A stretch of DNA of 37,821 nucleotides, from positions 1 through 37,821 of the IMG/VR virus record IMGVR_UViG_3300006028_000020. The stretch is one strand, 5' to 3'. This stretch comes from a virus. The translations under genes and the position numbers were made by a program. Positions 1 through 6,887 of the stretch are shown here, in pieces. Numbering within the stretch: position 1 is the stretch's first letter; each line of letters opens with the position of its first letter. Under the pieces are notes generated by a model. It made no database searches, was not told the origin of the DNA, and was given only the letters and a program-made list of their open reading frames with translations.

Positions 1-31
1 GTCACCCCCTCGCGCGCGCGGGCGCGTATCA

Positions 32-64
32 AATGGCAACCGCGTCACCAATCTCGTTGCCATT
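32..64. repeat. 9-bp perfect inverted repeat
   Basis: AATGGCAAC at 32-40 is the exact reverse complement of GTTGCCATT at 56-64, with 15 bases between them. It lies ahead of the first gene and could be an operator. If the window ends join (see findings) this stretch would instead be coding. No binding protein can be named. Confidence 0.45.
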
Positions 65-75
65 GTCGATTTCGG

Positions 76-104
76 TTGCGCTAGGCGCCTAGCGGGGTTA
101 TCTT
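76..104 (+). promoter_or_regulatory. Possible promoter with a 16-bp palindrome in its spacer
   Basis: A -35-like TTGCGC (76-81) and a -10-like TATCTT (99-104) are 17 bases apart. The perfect 16-bp palindrome CGCTAGGCGCCTAGCG (79-94) overlaps the -35 and fills most of the spacer, as an operator would. The predicted transcription start falls at about 111, next to the ATG at 112. Each hexamer matches the consensus at only 4 of 6 positions, so this is a weak call. Confidence 0.35.
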
Positions 105-111
105 CAACTGC

Positions 112-306
112 ATGACGACGACGCAAACCAGCAAGCCCTCCGACAGCGCCATCACCTACACGAACAACGCCTCAATCGTTGCCTTTCAGCCGAGTGGCGA
201 TTCCTGCCGGGTCATCATCAACGAGCGCATCGAGACGATGAACATGGCCGCCGCGCTCGACTTCGAGGATGCACTCAAAGAGGCTGGTTACTGGGTCGCA
301 GGCTGA
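112..306 (+). CDS. Small hypothetical protein (64 aa)
   Basis: I do not recognise this protein. The first 20 residues are Ser/Thr/Asn-rich. The C-terminal half, from about residue 35, looks like a folded alpha/beta segment containing FEDALKEAGYWV. The ATG is the first start after the promoter-like element at 76-104, and no clear Shine-Dalgarno sequence precedes it, so translation may be leaderless. It begins a run of four small plus-strand genes ending at 1057. The gene-like composition and orderly context support it being real, but its function is unknown. Confidence 0.55.
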   Translation: MTTTQTSKPSDSAITYTNNASIVAFQPSGDSCRVIINERIETMNMAAALDFEDALKEAGYWVAG

Positions 307-393
307 GCGGCTCGCCTTCCGCTCCCGGCCCCGAGCATATCGGAGCTGGTGGCGGGCGTCGGAGCCCGAACCAACGAGGAGAGAATCGGCATC

Positions 394-585
394 ATGGCAA
401 ATACCTACTGGAACATTGATAGCGGCGACGGCAACGAGCTGACGGCGGGCATCCAGCTCGAGTCTGAGGCTCGTAAAATTGCGCAGCGTATGGCCAACGA
501 GCGCGGCGAGAGCGTGTATCTGTACGAGGTCGGCGCAGGCGACGGGGAATCCGAGGCGGACTCGGAAGAAATCGAGCCTGAATAA
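394..585 (+). CDS. Small acidic hypothetical protein (63 aa)
   Basis: The start was set at the ATG at 394 because GAGGAGAG (376-383) precedes it at normal ribosome-binding distance. An upstream in-frame GTG at 349 has no such signal. The product begins MANTYWNIDSGDG and has a strongly acidic tail (GESEADSEEIEPE). The N-terminal half looks like a small strand-helix fold with a helix ARKIAQRMANERGESVYLYEV, a pattern seen in short phage accessory proteins. The stop overlaps the next start by one base, so the two genes are probably co-translated. Function is unknown. Confidence 0.6.
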   Translation: MANTYWNIDSGDGNELTAGIQLESEARKIAQRMANERGESVYLYEVGAGDGESEADSEEIEPE

Positions 586-803
586 TGTGGATAAATCTGG
601 AAACCCACGCCGATGAGCGTGACCACTGGACCCCGAGCTACCGAGCCAGCATTGACGCGCGGTGGCCGCTGGACGGTGACGAGCAGCGCGTGCGGCTAGC
701 TGATGGCAGCGAGGTCACCGCAACGGTCGAGCATCACCGCGGGTACCGCTGGCTCGACGCGGACGGGCAGGAGCTCGATGTCATGGCGGTGGAGCTGCCG
801 TGA
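585..803 (+). CDS. Small hypothetical protein (72 aa)
   Basis: The ATG overlaps the preceding TAA by one base (TAATG), which fixes the start by translational coupling. The protein is rich in Asp, Arg and Trp, and its second half, with alternating hydrophobic and polar residues (VRLADGSEVTATVEHH), suggests a small beta-barrel or beta-sheet fold. No family is recognised. Its stop overlaps the start of the RHH gene by GTGA, so it belongs to the same short operon. Confidence 0.55.
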   Translation: MWINLETHADERDHWTPSYRASIDARWPLDGDEQRVRLADGSEVTATVEHHRGYRWLDADGQELDVMAVELP

Positions 804-1057
804 AGGGCGCACGCTCCGGCACGCAGTGGACGGAAGCCGACTACGCCGCGCACGGCTACGGGCGGATTACGCTGAGACTGCCGCGAGCCGTGCTCGAGCT
901 GCTGGCCGCCAAGGCGAAGGAGTCGGGTAAGTCGCGGGCTGAGCTCGTCGAGGTCGCCGTGAGGCTCTACGAGGGCTCAGGAGAGCCCGTGGCAGATCGG
1001 AGCACCGAGACGCCACGGGGACGCAAACGCGCTCAGCGTGGCAGCCAGGGGCCATAA
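800..1057 (+). CDS. Ribbon-helix-helix (CopG/Arc-like) DNA-binding protein (85 aa)
   Basis: Residues about 22-58 show the ribbon-helix-helix pattern. A short basic strand (GRITLRLP) is followed by a helix (RAVLELLAAKAKESG), then a turn and second helix (SRAELVEVAVRLYEG). Such proteins bind DNA as dimers through the paired strands and usually act as repressors or plasmid/phage control factors. The C-terminal tail is basic (RGRKRAQRG). A GTG start overlaps the preceding stop (GTGA). It is the last gene of the plus-strand cluster and meets the minus-strand lipoprotein gene tail to tail, 5 bases away. Its target is unknown; the palindrome at 79-94 is one candidate. Confidence 0.65.
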   Translation: MKGARSGTQWTEADYAAHGYGRITLRLPRAVLELLAAKAKESGKSRAELVEVAVRLYEGSGEPVADRSTETPRGRKRAQRGSQGP

Positions 1058-1062
1058 CAGGC

Positions 1063-1641
1063 CTACTGCGCTGGTACGCACACTGGGTACCCGCCACCGC
1101 TCGCCGAACAGACGCCGCCGAGGTCACCACAGCGAGCAATCAGCGCAGCGTCCGGCGCCATGGCCGACACGTGATTCGGGCCCATCTGCAGCGACCAGCA
1201 GCCGAACGAGCAGAGCCACGCCTGTGGCTGCCCGGCCACCGGTGCCCACGGGCCGCAAGACCACTCGGCGTCACACATGCGCTGCTTCGCGCTCGGCTCG
1301 GGGTCGCACGGGGCGAACAGGCTACCGGGCTCCGGCTGCTGCCCAGCGCCCGCGGCGCCCGCCGTCGAGTCTGGCGAGCCGGCCGCACCCGCCTCCGCCG
1401 CAACGCTGCCTCCCTTCCCAGCTGCTCCGCCCGCATGATGCGCGCCGCCCGCGCCGCCGCCACCCGAGCCGAGTCGGCCTGAGGCTCCGCCGCTTGTAGC
1501 GCCGCCGCCGCCGTCACCCGCGCCCGCCGCGCCGCCAACTGGAGCGCCCGCCGCCGCGTCATCGCCGACTGAGGCCGCCCCGCTCGAGCACGAGCACACA
1601 GCCAGAAGCGCGAGCACGGCAATAGCCCCAATGGTTCCCAT
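1063..1641 (-). CDS. Probable lipoprotein with Gly/Ala linker and Cys-rich C-terminus (192 aa)
   Basis: The N-terminus is a hydrophobic export signal (residues 2-15) followed by CSC. Cys16 or Cys18 could be the lipidated residue, Cys18 having the better -1 residue (Ser17). Unusually, the signal has no Lys or Arg before the hydrophobic stretch. Residues about 20-105 are a low-complexity Gly/Ala/Ser linker, and about 106-192 form a compact domain with eight cysteines, probably disulphide-bonded outside the cytoplasm. This architecture is common in Myxococcota cell-surface lipoproteins. The gene follows terL by 39 bases on the same strand. A phage-borne surface lipoprotein could act in superinfection exclusion or lysogenic conversion, but that is inference from context only. 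Confidence 0.7.
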   Translation of the reverse strand: MGTIGAIAVLALLAVCSCSSGAASVGDDAAAGAPVGGAAGAGDGGGGATSGGASGRLGSGGGGAGGAHHAGGAAGKGGSVAAEAGAAGSPDSTAGAAGAGQQPEPGSLFAPCDPEPSAKQRMCDAEWSCGPWAPVAGQPQAWLCSFGCWSLQMGPNHVSAMAPDAALIARCGDLGGVCSASGGGYPVCVPAQ

Positions 1642-1680
1642 CAGGCCAGCATACGCAGTCGCCGGCCCGGTGCAACCGAC

Positions 1681-3132
1681 TCAGCGCGCCGGCCGGTATG
1701 CCCCGAGCTTCCGGGCCCGCTGTTCGGCCCGCTTCTTGATTGCCGCCCGCGTCGCCTTGGCCTCGGCCGCGTACCAGTCAGGCGAGCCTGGCTTCGGCGC
1801 CTCAAGCTCCGGCGTGTACCATGTGCGCGCGGCTCGCACCCCGTAGAGCAGCGAGTCGCAGCAGTGATTCTCGAAGCGCGGGTCCTCGGCGACGCGCCCC
1901 GGCCCCCACTGCAGCAGGCACATCTCGTCGAGCAGCTGGCCGCAGTCGCGCGCCACGATTTTGACCGTGCCGCTGCGGAGCTCGCCCTGGACGATTTCCT
2001 GGAACGCGCGCTTCTTCGTCTTCTCGGCCGCGACGATGCCGATGCCATAGCGCTGGCGCATCTCCTCGGCGTAACCCTTGCCGAGCCCGCCCTCGTCGCC
2101 GATGATCTGCAGCCCGGCTCCGAACTCGGCCCGCAGGCGCTCCGTGTGCGCAGCGACCGCGGACGGGATGAGCCCGGTCATACTCCAGCTCCGAAGCACA
2201 TACACCTCGGGCATACCGGTCTTCGTGCCGAGCACCGTGAACGCCGTCGCGTCAGTGAACCCGAAGTCAATGCTCAGTATGTGGCGCAGCCCGTCGGGGA
2301 CTTGGTCCGGAGTGACCGCGTTGAGCGCCGCCGAATACGGGTACACGAGCGCGCCCTCGTCGCGCACCCATTCGCCGAGGTACTCACGGCGGAACGTGGC
2401 CGAGCTCTGGTCGAGCCCGTACGTCTCGCAGAACAGCGCGATCTCGTGCTTCGCGTCCGGGATGTGCGGGTTGTCGAGAATGGTCCAGTGGTGCGTCGGC
2501 CACGGGGGCGAGCCGTCACCGGTGCTCACCTCGTAGAACAGGCCGGCCGGGATGGGGCTCGGTGTGCCCGCGAGTAGCAGGTGCCCCGCCTTGTCGATGA
2601 GGGCTGGCTCAATACTGTCCGTGATGAGCTCGCGCAGCCAGACGCCGTACTCCTGCGCCTCATCGATTGCCGCGCGCTTGTACTTGCTGCCGCGGAACTT
2701 GCCGACCTCGGACTTGTCTTTGCAGCCAGCGAGCCAAATGGTGTGCCGCGTCAGGCCGACCATGAGCAGCAGCTGCCCGTCGACCTCGCGGAGCCGCAGC
2801 TGCAGCTCGGGGTAGCGCTGCGCGAAGTAGTCGATGGCCGGCTGCAGGATGCGGCGCGCGTCACCCTTCGAGCGCGCGATGTACACGCTGAGCCCGGCCG
2901 GGTCGGAGAGCGCGCCGTCGATGAGCCACGCGAGGATGCCGTGCGACTTGCCGGCGCGGCGCGAGCAAACGGCGACCTTGCGGCGCGACGGGTCGCAGAC
3001 GAACGCGCGCTGTTTTGGATGCAAATCGCCCAGGAACCGGCGGGCCTTGCGGACATCGTTCGCCGTGTTGATTCGGCGCTCGAGCTCCCCGCGAAGCTCC
3101 GGCGGCAGCTGGGCGATTTGCGCGGGGGTCAC
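1681..3132 (-). CDS. terL: Terminase large subunit (DNA-packaging ATPase/nuclease)
   Basis: This is the packaging motor subunit that powers DNA entry through the portal and cuts the concatemer. The N-terminal ATPase carries an adenine-binding region (HPKQRAFV, from residue 38), Walker A CSRRAGKS (56-63) and Walker B AAIDEAQ (154-160, with catalytic Glu158). The C-terminal half has RNase H-like nuclease signatures, LSIDFGFTDATAF at about residues 285-300 and an acidic IIGDEGGLGKGY segment. The 483-residue length is normal for the family. The GTG start overlaps the stop of the upstream zinc-binding gene (GTGA). It lies downstream of terS in an operon that runs opposite to the portal and capsid genes, which is less usual than the co-directional arrangement. 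Confidence 0.95.
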   Translation of the reverse strand: MTPAQIAQLPPELRGELERRINTANDVRKARRFLGDLHPKQRAFVCDPSRRKVAVCSRRAGKSHGILAWLIDGALSDPAGLSVYIARSKGDARRILQPAIDYFAQRYPELQLRLREVDGQLLLMVGLTRHTIWLAGCKDKSEVGKFRGSKYKRAAIDEAQEYGVWLRELITDSIEPALIDKAGHLLLAGTPSPIPAGLFYEVSTGDGSPPWPTHHWTILDNPHIPDAKHEIALFCETYGLDQSSATFRREYLGEWVRDEGALVYPYSAALNAVTPDQVPDGLRHILSIDFGFTDATAFTVLGTKTGMPEVYVLRSWSMTGLIPSAVAAHTERLRAEFGAGLQIIGDEGGLGKGYAEEMRQRYGIGIVAAEKTKKRAFQEIVQGELRSGTVKIVARDCGQLLDEMCLLQWGPGRVAEDPRFENHCCDSLLYGVRAARTWYTPELEAPKPGSPDWYAAEAKATRAAIKKRAEQRARKLGAYRPAR

Positions 3133-3293
3133 TTCGGCTTGCGCTGAGGACGCAGCGTGAGCTGGAGCCTTCTAATATCGTCGTTCAGAAACCGACGGTA
3201 GCTGATTAGGTAATCGAGCTTCGCTTTGCGCTCTCGCTTTGTGCCCGGTGCCCATAAGACACATGTGCCACAGGCTTCGCACGTCTTTTTCAT
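3129..3293 (-). CDS. Small zinc-ribbon-like protein (54 aa)
   Basis: The start was chosen at the ATG at 3293, which overlaps the upstream stop as ATGA. The product begins MKKTCEACGTC, a Cys-rich knuckle able to hold a metal, followed by a basic helical region with Arg/Lys-rich segments (KRERKAKLDYL, RRLQLTLRPQRKPK). It sits between terS and terL and is coupled to terL by a 4-base overlap. A basic Cys-motif protein at this position could bind DNA or help the terminase, but that is inference. Confidence 0.6.
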   Translation of the reverse strand: MKKTCEACGTCVLWAPGTKRERKAKLDYLISYRRFLNDDIRRLQLTLRPQRKPK

Positions 3294-3556
3294 TCGGTCA
3301 CGATTTTGACGGCTGCGCGCGTCACCGCGGCGTCGGGTACCCAATAGGTCTCGCCCGTGTTCGGGCTGTGGTACGCGAACCCACCCGAGTAGCGCTCGAT
3401 GGGGCACCCGTCGGTGGCAACGATGACAGGCTCACCGTCGAGGTTGTGCTGCAGCGACAAGGCGAGAAAGATCACCTTCGTTTTCGGCGCCGCTGGCGCT
3501 TGCGTGCCCGCCGCCAGATTCGATTTCCTCGCCGCTTGTTTCGTAGCTTCGTCCAT
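3290..3556 (-). CDS. Hypothetical protein overlapping terS (88 aa)
   Basis: The ATG at 3556 is preceded by GGAGAGAG about 8 bases upstream, and the stop overlaps the next start as ATGA. The first 125 bases lie inside the end of the terS reading frame in another phase, an unusually long overlap for this genome. Residues about 25-88 look globular and beta-rich (KVIFLALSLQHNLDGEPVIV, YHSPNTGETYWVPDA). The first 24 residues are low-complexity, so a later GTG at 3475 is an alternative start. Function is unknown. Confidence 0.6.
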   Translation of the reverse strand: MDEATKQAARKSNLAAGTQAPAAPKTKVIFLALSLQHNLDGEPVIVATDGCPIERYSGGFAYHSPNTGETYWVPDAAVTRAAVKIVTE

Positions 3557-4049
3557 TGCTGCTCTCTCCGCTGAGTTGGGCCAGGAAGCGGGATGCCTCC
3601 CGCGCTAGGTCTGAGTCGCTCATCTGCTGATATCGAATCACCACTTCGCTATTCGCCCCGCTCAGGCCGAGAATGTCGGCCAGATGCTTGGCGGCAGTGA
3701 GCGCGGTGCGGTGGTCGGGCTTGCGGATTTCGACGACGTTGCCCTGCGCGTCGACCGTCTCCTCGGTGCGCGTCTCGGCGGCACGGCCAATCTGCGCGAT
3801 GCGCTCGATCACCGCCATCTTCGCCTCTTCGCCGCCCCACGACAGGCGCAGGAGTCGCCCGGCCTCGGCGCAATACTTCTGCGCATTCTCGAGCGAGAGC
3901 CCGTGCGTCACCGCGAGCTGGCGGACCGAGCGGTAAGGGAACCACTCGCCCTTGCTCATCGTGTGCGCGATCTCCTCCACGATCTTGTCCTTGGCCAGCG
4001 TCGAGCCCTCGGCGCCGCCGCTGCCCGGTTTGAGCGAGCGCCGCCCCAT
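3432..4049 (-). CDS. terS: Probable terminase small subunit (205 aa)
   Basis: The small subunit recognises packaging-site DNA and loads the large subunit. Residues about 25-65 hold a helix-turn-helix-like segment (SVRQLAVTHGLSLENAQKYC). A long helical middle follows (AVIERIAQIGRAAETRTEET), then a region resembling the oligomerisation core of such proteins (TALTAAKHLADILGLSG). The start at the ATG at 4049 overlaps the stop of the 23-residue micro-gene (TGATG); an ORF extension further upstream has shadow-like composition. Position two genes ahead of terL supports the call. The last 41 codons overlap the 88-residue gene in another frame and read as low-complexity sequence. Identification rests on pattern and position, not on a diagnostic motif. 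Confidence 0.7.
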   Translation of the reverse strand: MGRRSLKPGSGGAEGSTLAKDKIVEEIAHTMSKGEWFPYRSVRQLAVTHGLSLENAQKYCAEAGRLLRLSWGGEEAKMAVIERIAQIGRAAETRTEETVDAQGNVVEIRKPDHRTALTAAKHLADILGLSGANSEVVIRYQQMSDSDLAREASRFLAQLSGESSNGRSYETSGEEIESGGGHASASGAENEGDLSRLVAAAQPRR

Positions 4050-4120
4050 CAGAGCCCCCGCTTCTCGCAAGCCATCGCGAAGCAGACCCACAGGAAGACG
4101 AAGGTCAGAACGTAGCTCAT
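4049..4120 (-). CDS. 23-aa single-pass membrane micro-protein
   Basis: This frame fills the gap between two coupled genes and links them. Its ATG (4120) overlaps the upstream stop as ATGA, and its TGA overlaps the terS start as TGATG. The product begins MSYVLTFVFLWVCFAMACEK, one hydrophobic segment (residues 3-18) with a short charged tail. The double coupling and a sensible membrane peptide argue for a real gene. A role as a membrane toxin, holin regulator or simple translational bridge cannot be told apart from sequence. Confidence 0.55.
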   Translation of the reverse strand: MSYVLTFVFLWVCFAMACEKRGL

Positions 4121-4407
4121 CCCTTCGCGCCCTCCGCCGCCGCAGCACGTCGCGCCAGCTCCTCGACCTCGAACCTCTTGATCTCGTCGACCAGGTCCAT
4201 GAGCTGGCTCGGCCCGTCGACTTCGGGGTCATAGCCCCGGCGCATGCGCTTCAGATACTCGAGGAAGTGCAGCGGGTCGGCCGCATTGTTCTGCCGCGCC
4301 GCGCGCTCGAGACGCCGCGAAAGCAACACGCCCTCGGATACGGGCAGCGCCTTCTTCGGGGCAACCCACGTGAGGTGCCGCGCAATCCGTCGAGAGAGGC
4401 TACCCAC
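4117..4407 (-). CDS. Hypothetical helical protein (96 aa)
   Basis: The protein is mostly charged and helical. A basic N-terminal half (SLSRRIARHL, LLSRRLERAARQ) is followed by an acidic/hydrophobic helix (QLMDLVDEIKRFEVEELARRAAA). No family is recognised. It overlaps the end of the GroES-like gene by 8 bases and the micro-gene by four, so it is translated as part of the packaging operon. A packaging accessory role is possible from position only. Confidence 0.6.
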   Translation of the reverse strand: MGSLSRRIARHLTWVAPKKALPVSEGVLLSRRLERAARQNNAADPLHFLEYLKRMRRGYDPEVDGPSQLMDLVDEIKRFEVEELARRAAAAEGAKG

Positions 4408-4837
4408 GGCGGACGCCCATCAGCAGCGCGTCGTAATCGCCATCCACGTCTCCGATGGGAGGAGGCGCCGGATTGGTTTCCGGCTGCTCATCCTCGAGCA
4501 CCGCGAGCACCTCTTCCTCCCGCACCACACGGAAATTCCCGTTCTTGTCGGCCCAATCCGCCGCCTTGTTCTGTCGCGGCACGTTCACGTCGAGGCAGTA
4601 ATCCTGCCCCGCCTGCCGGTCGACCAGCACGATTTCCCCGGCCTTGAGCGTCGTCGGCACGAAATGCCCGTGCCCATTGTCGCGGTAATGCCCCGGGCCG
4701 ACCGCGATCACCTCGGCCTTCAGCGTCTTCTCGGGCTTCGCCGTGTCCGGCAAGAAGATGCATCCGCCGTCAGACACCTTTTTCGGTGGCAAAAATCGGA
4801 TCACCACATTGTCCTGAATCGCGCGGATATGTGCCAT
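4400..4837 (-). CDS. GroES/Cpn10-like co-chaperonin (145 aa)
   Basis: GroES caps the GroEL chamber during protein folding; phages such as T4 (gp31) encode their own version to fold capsid protein. The N-terminus IRAIQDNVVIRF matches the first Cpn10 strand. The flexible mobile loop with its hydrophobic contact follows at about residues 18-35 (VSDGGCIFLPDTA). The core EVIAVGPG, LKAGEIVLVD and C-terminal REEEVLAVLE match the rest of the fold. At 145 residues it is longer than the usual 95-100. The extra length is an insert near 45-60, a segment at 85-95, and an acidic/Pro-rich tail after about 117. It is the first gene of the minus-strand packaging operon, back to back with the portal operon. 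No GroEL is present, so it must pair with the host chaperonin. Confidence 0.85.
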   Translation of the reverse strand: MAHIRAIQDNVVIRFLPPKKVSDGGCIFLPDTAKPEKTLKAEVIAVGPGHYRDNGHGHFVPTTLKAGEIVLVDRQAGQDYCLDVNVPRQNKAADWADKNGNFRVVREEEVLAVLEDEQPETNPAPPPIGDVDGDYDALLMGVRRG

Positions 4838-4979
4838 GTTTCGATAGGGCTATCACGAATGGCACACTCTGTCACGCGAAATTGCGTGGCATTTTTGAAC
4901 CAATTGCGCCACTGTGTGTCACGCAAGAATGGCACAGACCGGCCAGCTGAAATGGCATCAGCTTGACAAGGGAGCCGAA
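4838..4979. promoter_or_regulatory. Divergent late control region with repeats
   Basis: This 142-base gap separates the leftward packaging operon from the rightward virion operon and must hold both promoters. The octamer TGTCACGC occurs at 4870-4877 and 4917-4924. Near-complementary GCGTGGCA lies at 4884-4891, so 4870-4891 is an inverted repeat around GAAATT. The 9-mer AATGGCACA occurs at 4858-4866 and 4928-4936, and TGTGCCAT is present at the groES start. No convincing consensus -35/-10 pair is seen, which would fit activation by a late regulator. Confidence 0.5.
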
Positions 4980-6887
4980 ATGGCTCGCGAACTTGTCGCG
5001 CTGTGCATTGCGCTGCAGGTCGAGCAGAAGGCCCGCAAGACGCGCTGCCGCGACGCCGCGAGCCGGTACGAGATGCGCCGCCTGGGCGGGCTATCGCCGG
5101 GCGCGTACTACCGTGCGGGGGCCTACTCGGGCTCCGATGGCGGGGCGTCGCTGGTTTGGCCCGAGGAACGCAGTATCGCGAACGCTGCGCAGGCCAAGCT
5201 CGCGGGGCAGCAAAAGCCGAAGGTCCAATTCGTCACCAGCGATTCGGACTGGCAGACCAAGCGCAAGTCGAAGAAGCTCGACCGGTTCGTCGAGGGGCAG
5301 TTCATGCAGGCGATCGGCAGCTACGCCGACGTGTGGCAGCTCATGCTTCGCGTGTTCCTGGACGCCTGCGTGTTCCCGACTGGTGGCGCCGTCAAGGTGT
5401 TCGCCGACGAGGAAGACGGGCGCGTTAGCTACGAGCGCGTGTTCACCTGGGAGCTCTTCGTTGACCCGCTCGAAGCGCGCTATGGCCAGCCGCGTAACAA
5501 GTTTCACGTCTACCCGTACGACCGTGACGAGCTGATCGAGAAGTTTCCCGAGCAGAGAGACGCGCTCGAGCGCGCGCCCGAATACGTCGAGGAAGGCGAA
5601 GCTGAGTGGACCGGCACGAAGCGCATCTCGAATCAGATCCGCGTGTGCGAGGCGTGGCGGCTGCCGTTCAGCAAGAACAAGCCCGGGCGTCACGTGATTG
5701 CGGTCAACGATGCTGTGCTGGTCGATGAGGATTGGACGCGCAACGAGTTCCCGTTCATCGAGATCCACTGGTCGAAGCATCTCGTTGGCTCCGACGGCAC
5801 CTCGCTCGTCGAGGAGGTCGCGAGCATCGCCGACGTGGTGAACGACACCGTGCAGCGCATGTCGGACTCGCACAAGCGCACGAGCATGGGCGTGCTCTGC
5901 TACGAGGACGGCTCGATGCGCGAGGAGGATCTGCGCACGAATGAGGACGGCATCAATCTGCGGAGCGCGCCGGGCAAGGCGCCGCCCACGTACATTCAGC
6001 CGCTGCCGTTCGGCCCGGCCAACGTGCAATTCCTGCAGATGAATCAGGCCGAGCTCCACGACATTTCCGGCGTGTCCGAGATGCTGACGAGCGGCGACAA
6101 GCCGACCGGGCTCACGGCCGCCGTTGCAATCCGAGCAACCGAGGATGTCCAGAGCAAACGCTTCAGCGTCATTTATCGCGCGTACGAAGAGAGCTTCGTG
6201 TCGCTGGCTCGTCACACTGTGGCTTGCACTCGCGAGCTGTACGCGCAAAACAAAGACTTCGAGTCACGCTGGACCGGAAAGGGTTTTCTCAAGACCCTGA
6301 AGTGGTCGGACGTGGATCTCGAGGATGACCGCTACGTCATCCAAATCTACCCGGTCGGCGAGGTGAAGAACACGCCAGCCGATCGCCTGCAGCTCATCCA
6401 AGAGATGAACGCCGCCGGCAAGGTCAGCGACGAGAGCCTCATCGAGGTCATCAAGTACCTCGACTCCTCGAAGGAGCTCGAATCGGTCAGCCGTCAGCGC
6501 GAGCTCGTCGAGAGTTACGTCGACCAATGGCTCGATGCGACGCCCGAGGCCGAGCAAGAGGGCACGTTCCGCTACCGCCCGCCGATTCCGTGGATGCCCT
6601 CGTTGCCCGATGCGCTCGTTCAGGTCGCACAGGCGTACCTCGAGGCCGAGATGGATGACGTGCCCGATTTCAACAAGGACTTCTTCTTGCGCTTCATGCA
6701 AGAGGTCGACCTCGAGATTCAGAAGAAGGAAGCGCGAGCCGCCGCGAACGCCGCCGGCAAACCGATGGCACCGCAAGCCGACATGGGCGCGCCCGGCATG
6801 ATGGCGCCGCCGCCCGCGCCCGGACCGACGCTGCCGCCGGGACCGCCGGCGCCGGGCGCCTCGCCACCCCTCCAATTGGTGCAGTGA
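4980..6887 (+). CDS. Portal protein (635 aa)
   Basis: The portal forms the ring at one capsid vertex through which DNA enters and leaves, and to which terminase and connector proteins dock. The long single-domain protein has portal-type features: an N-terminal helical region, a central core with MLTSGDKPTGLTAAVAIRA followed by a long helix (YRAYEESFVSLARHTVACT), and a low-complexity Pro/Ala/Met-rich tail. The size fits short-tailed phage portals. I chose the ATG at 4980 because AAGGGAG lies just upstream. In-frame GTG 4914 and ATG 4929 would add residues from the control region and lack a binding site. Its stop overlaps the scaffold-like gene start (TGATG). Confidence 0.9.
   Translation: MARELVALCIALQVEQKARKTRCRDAASRYEMRRLGGLSPGAYYRAGAYSGSDGGASLVWPEERSIANAAQAKLAGQQKPKVQFVTSDSDWQTKRKSKKLDRFVEGQFMQAIGSYADVWQLMLRVFLDACVFPTGGAVKVFADEEDGRVSYERVFTWELFVDPLEARYGQPRNKFHVYPYDRDELIEKFPEQRDALERAPEYVEEGEAEWTGTKRISNQIRVCEAWRLPFSKNKPGRHVIAVNDAVLVDEDWTRNEFPFIEIHWSKHLVGSDGTSLVEEVASIADVVNDTVQRMSDSHKRTSMGVLCYEDGSMREEDLRTNEDGINLRSAPGKAPPTYIQPLPFGPANVQFLQMNQAELHDISGVSEMLTSGDKPTGLTAAVAIRATEDVQSKRFSVIYRAYEESFVSLARHTVACTRELYAQNKDFESRWTGKGFLKTLKWSDVDLEDDRYVIQIYPVGEVKNTPADRLQLIQEMNAAGKVSDESLIEVIKYLDSSKELESVSRQRELVESYVDQWLDATPEAEQEGTFRYRPPIPWMPSLPDALVQVAQAYLEAEMDDVPDFNKDFFLRFMQEVDLEIQKKEARAAANAAGKPMAPQADMGAPGMMAPPPAPGPTLPPGPPAPGASPPLQLVQ

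Noticed and set aside
4914-4979. Upstream extension of the portal protein to GTG 4914 or ATG 4929
   Set aside because: The ATG at 4980 has AAGGGAG at good spacing, while the earlier starts lie among control-region repeats.
5091-6248. Long minus-strand open frame (385 codons) opposite the portal gene
   Set aside because: It is antisense to a clear portal gene, and its Arg/His/Leu-rich translation is typical of shadow frames in GC-rich coding DNA.
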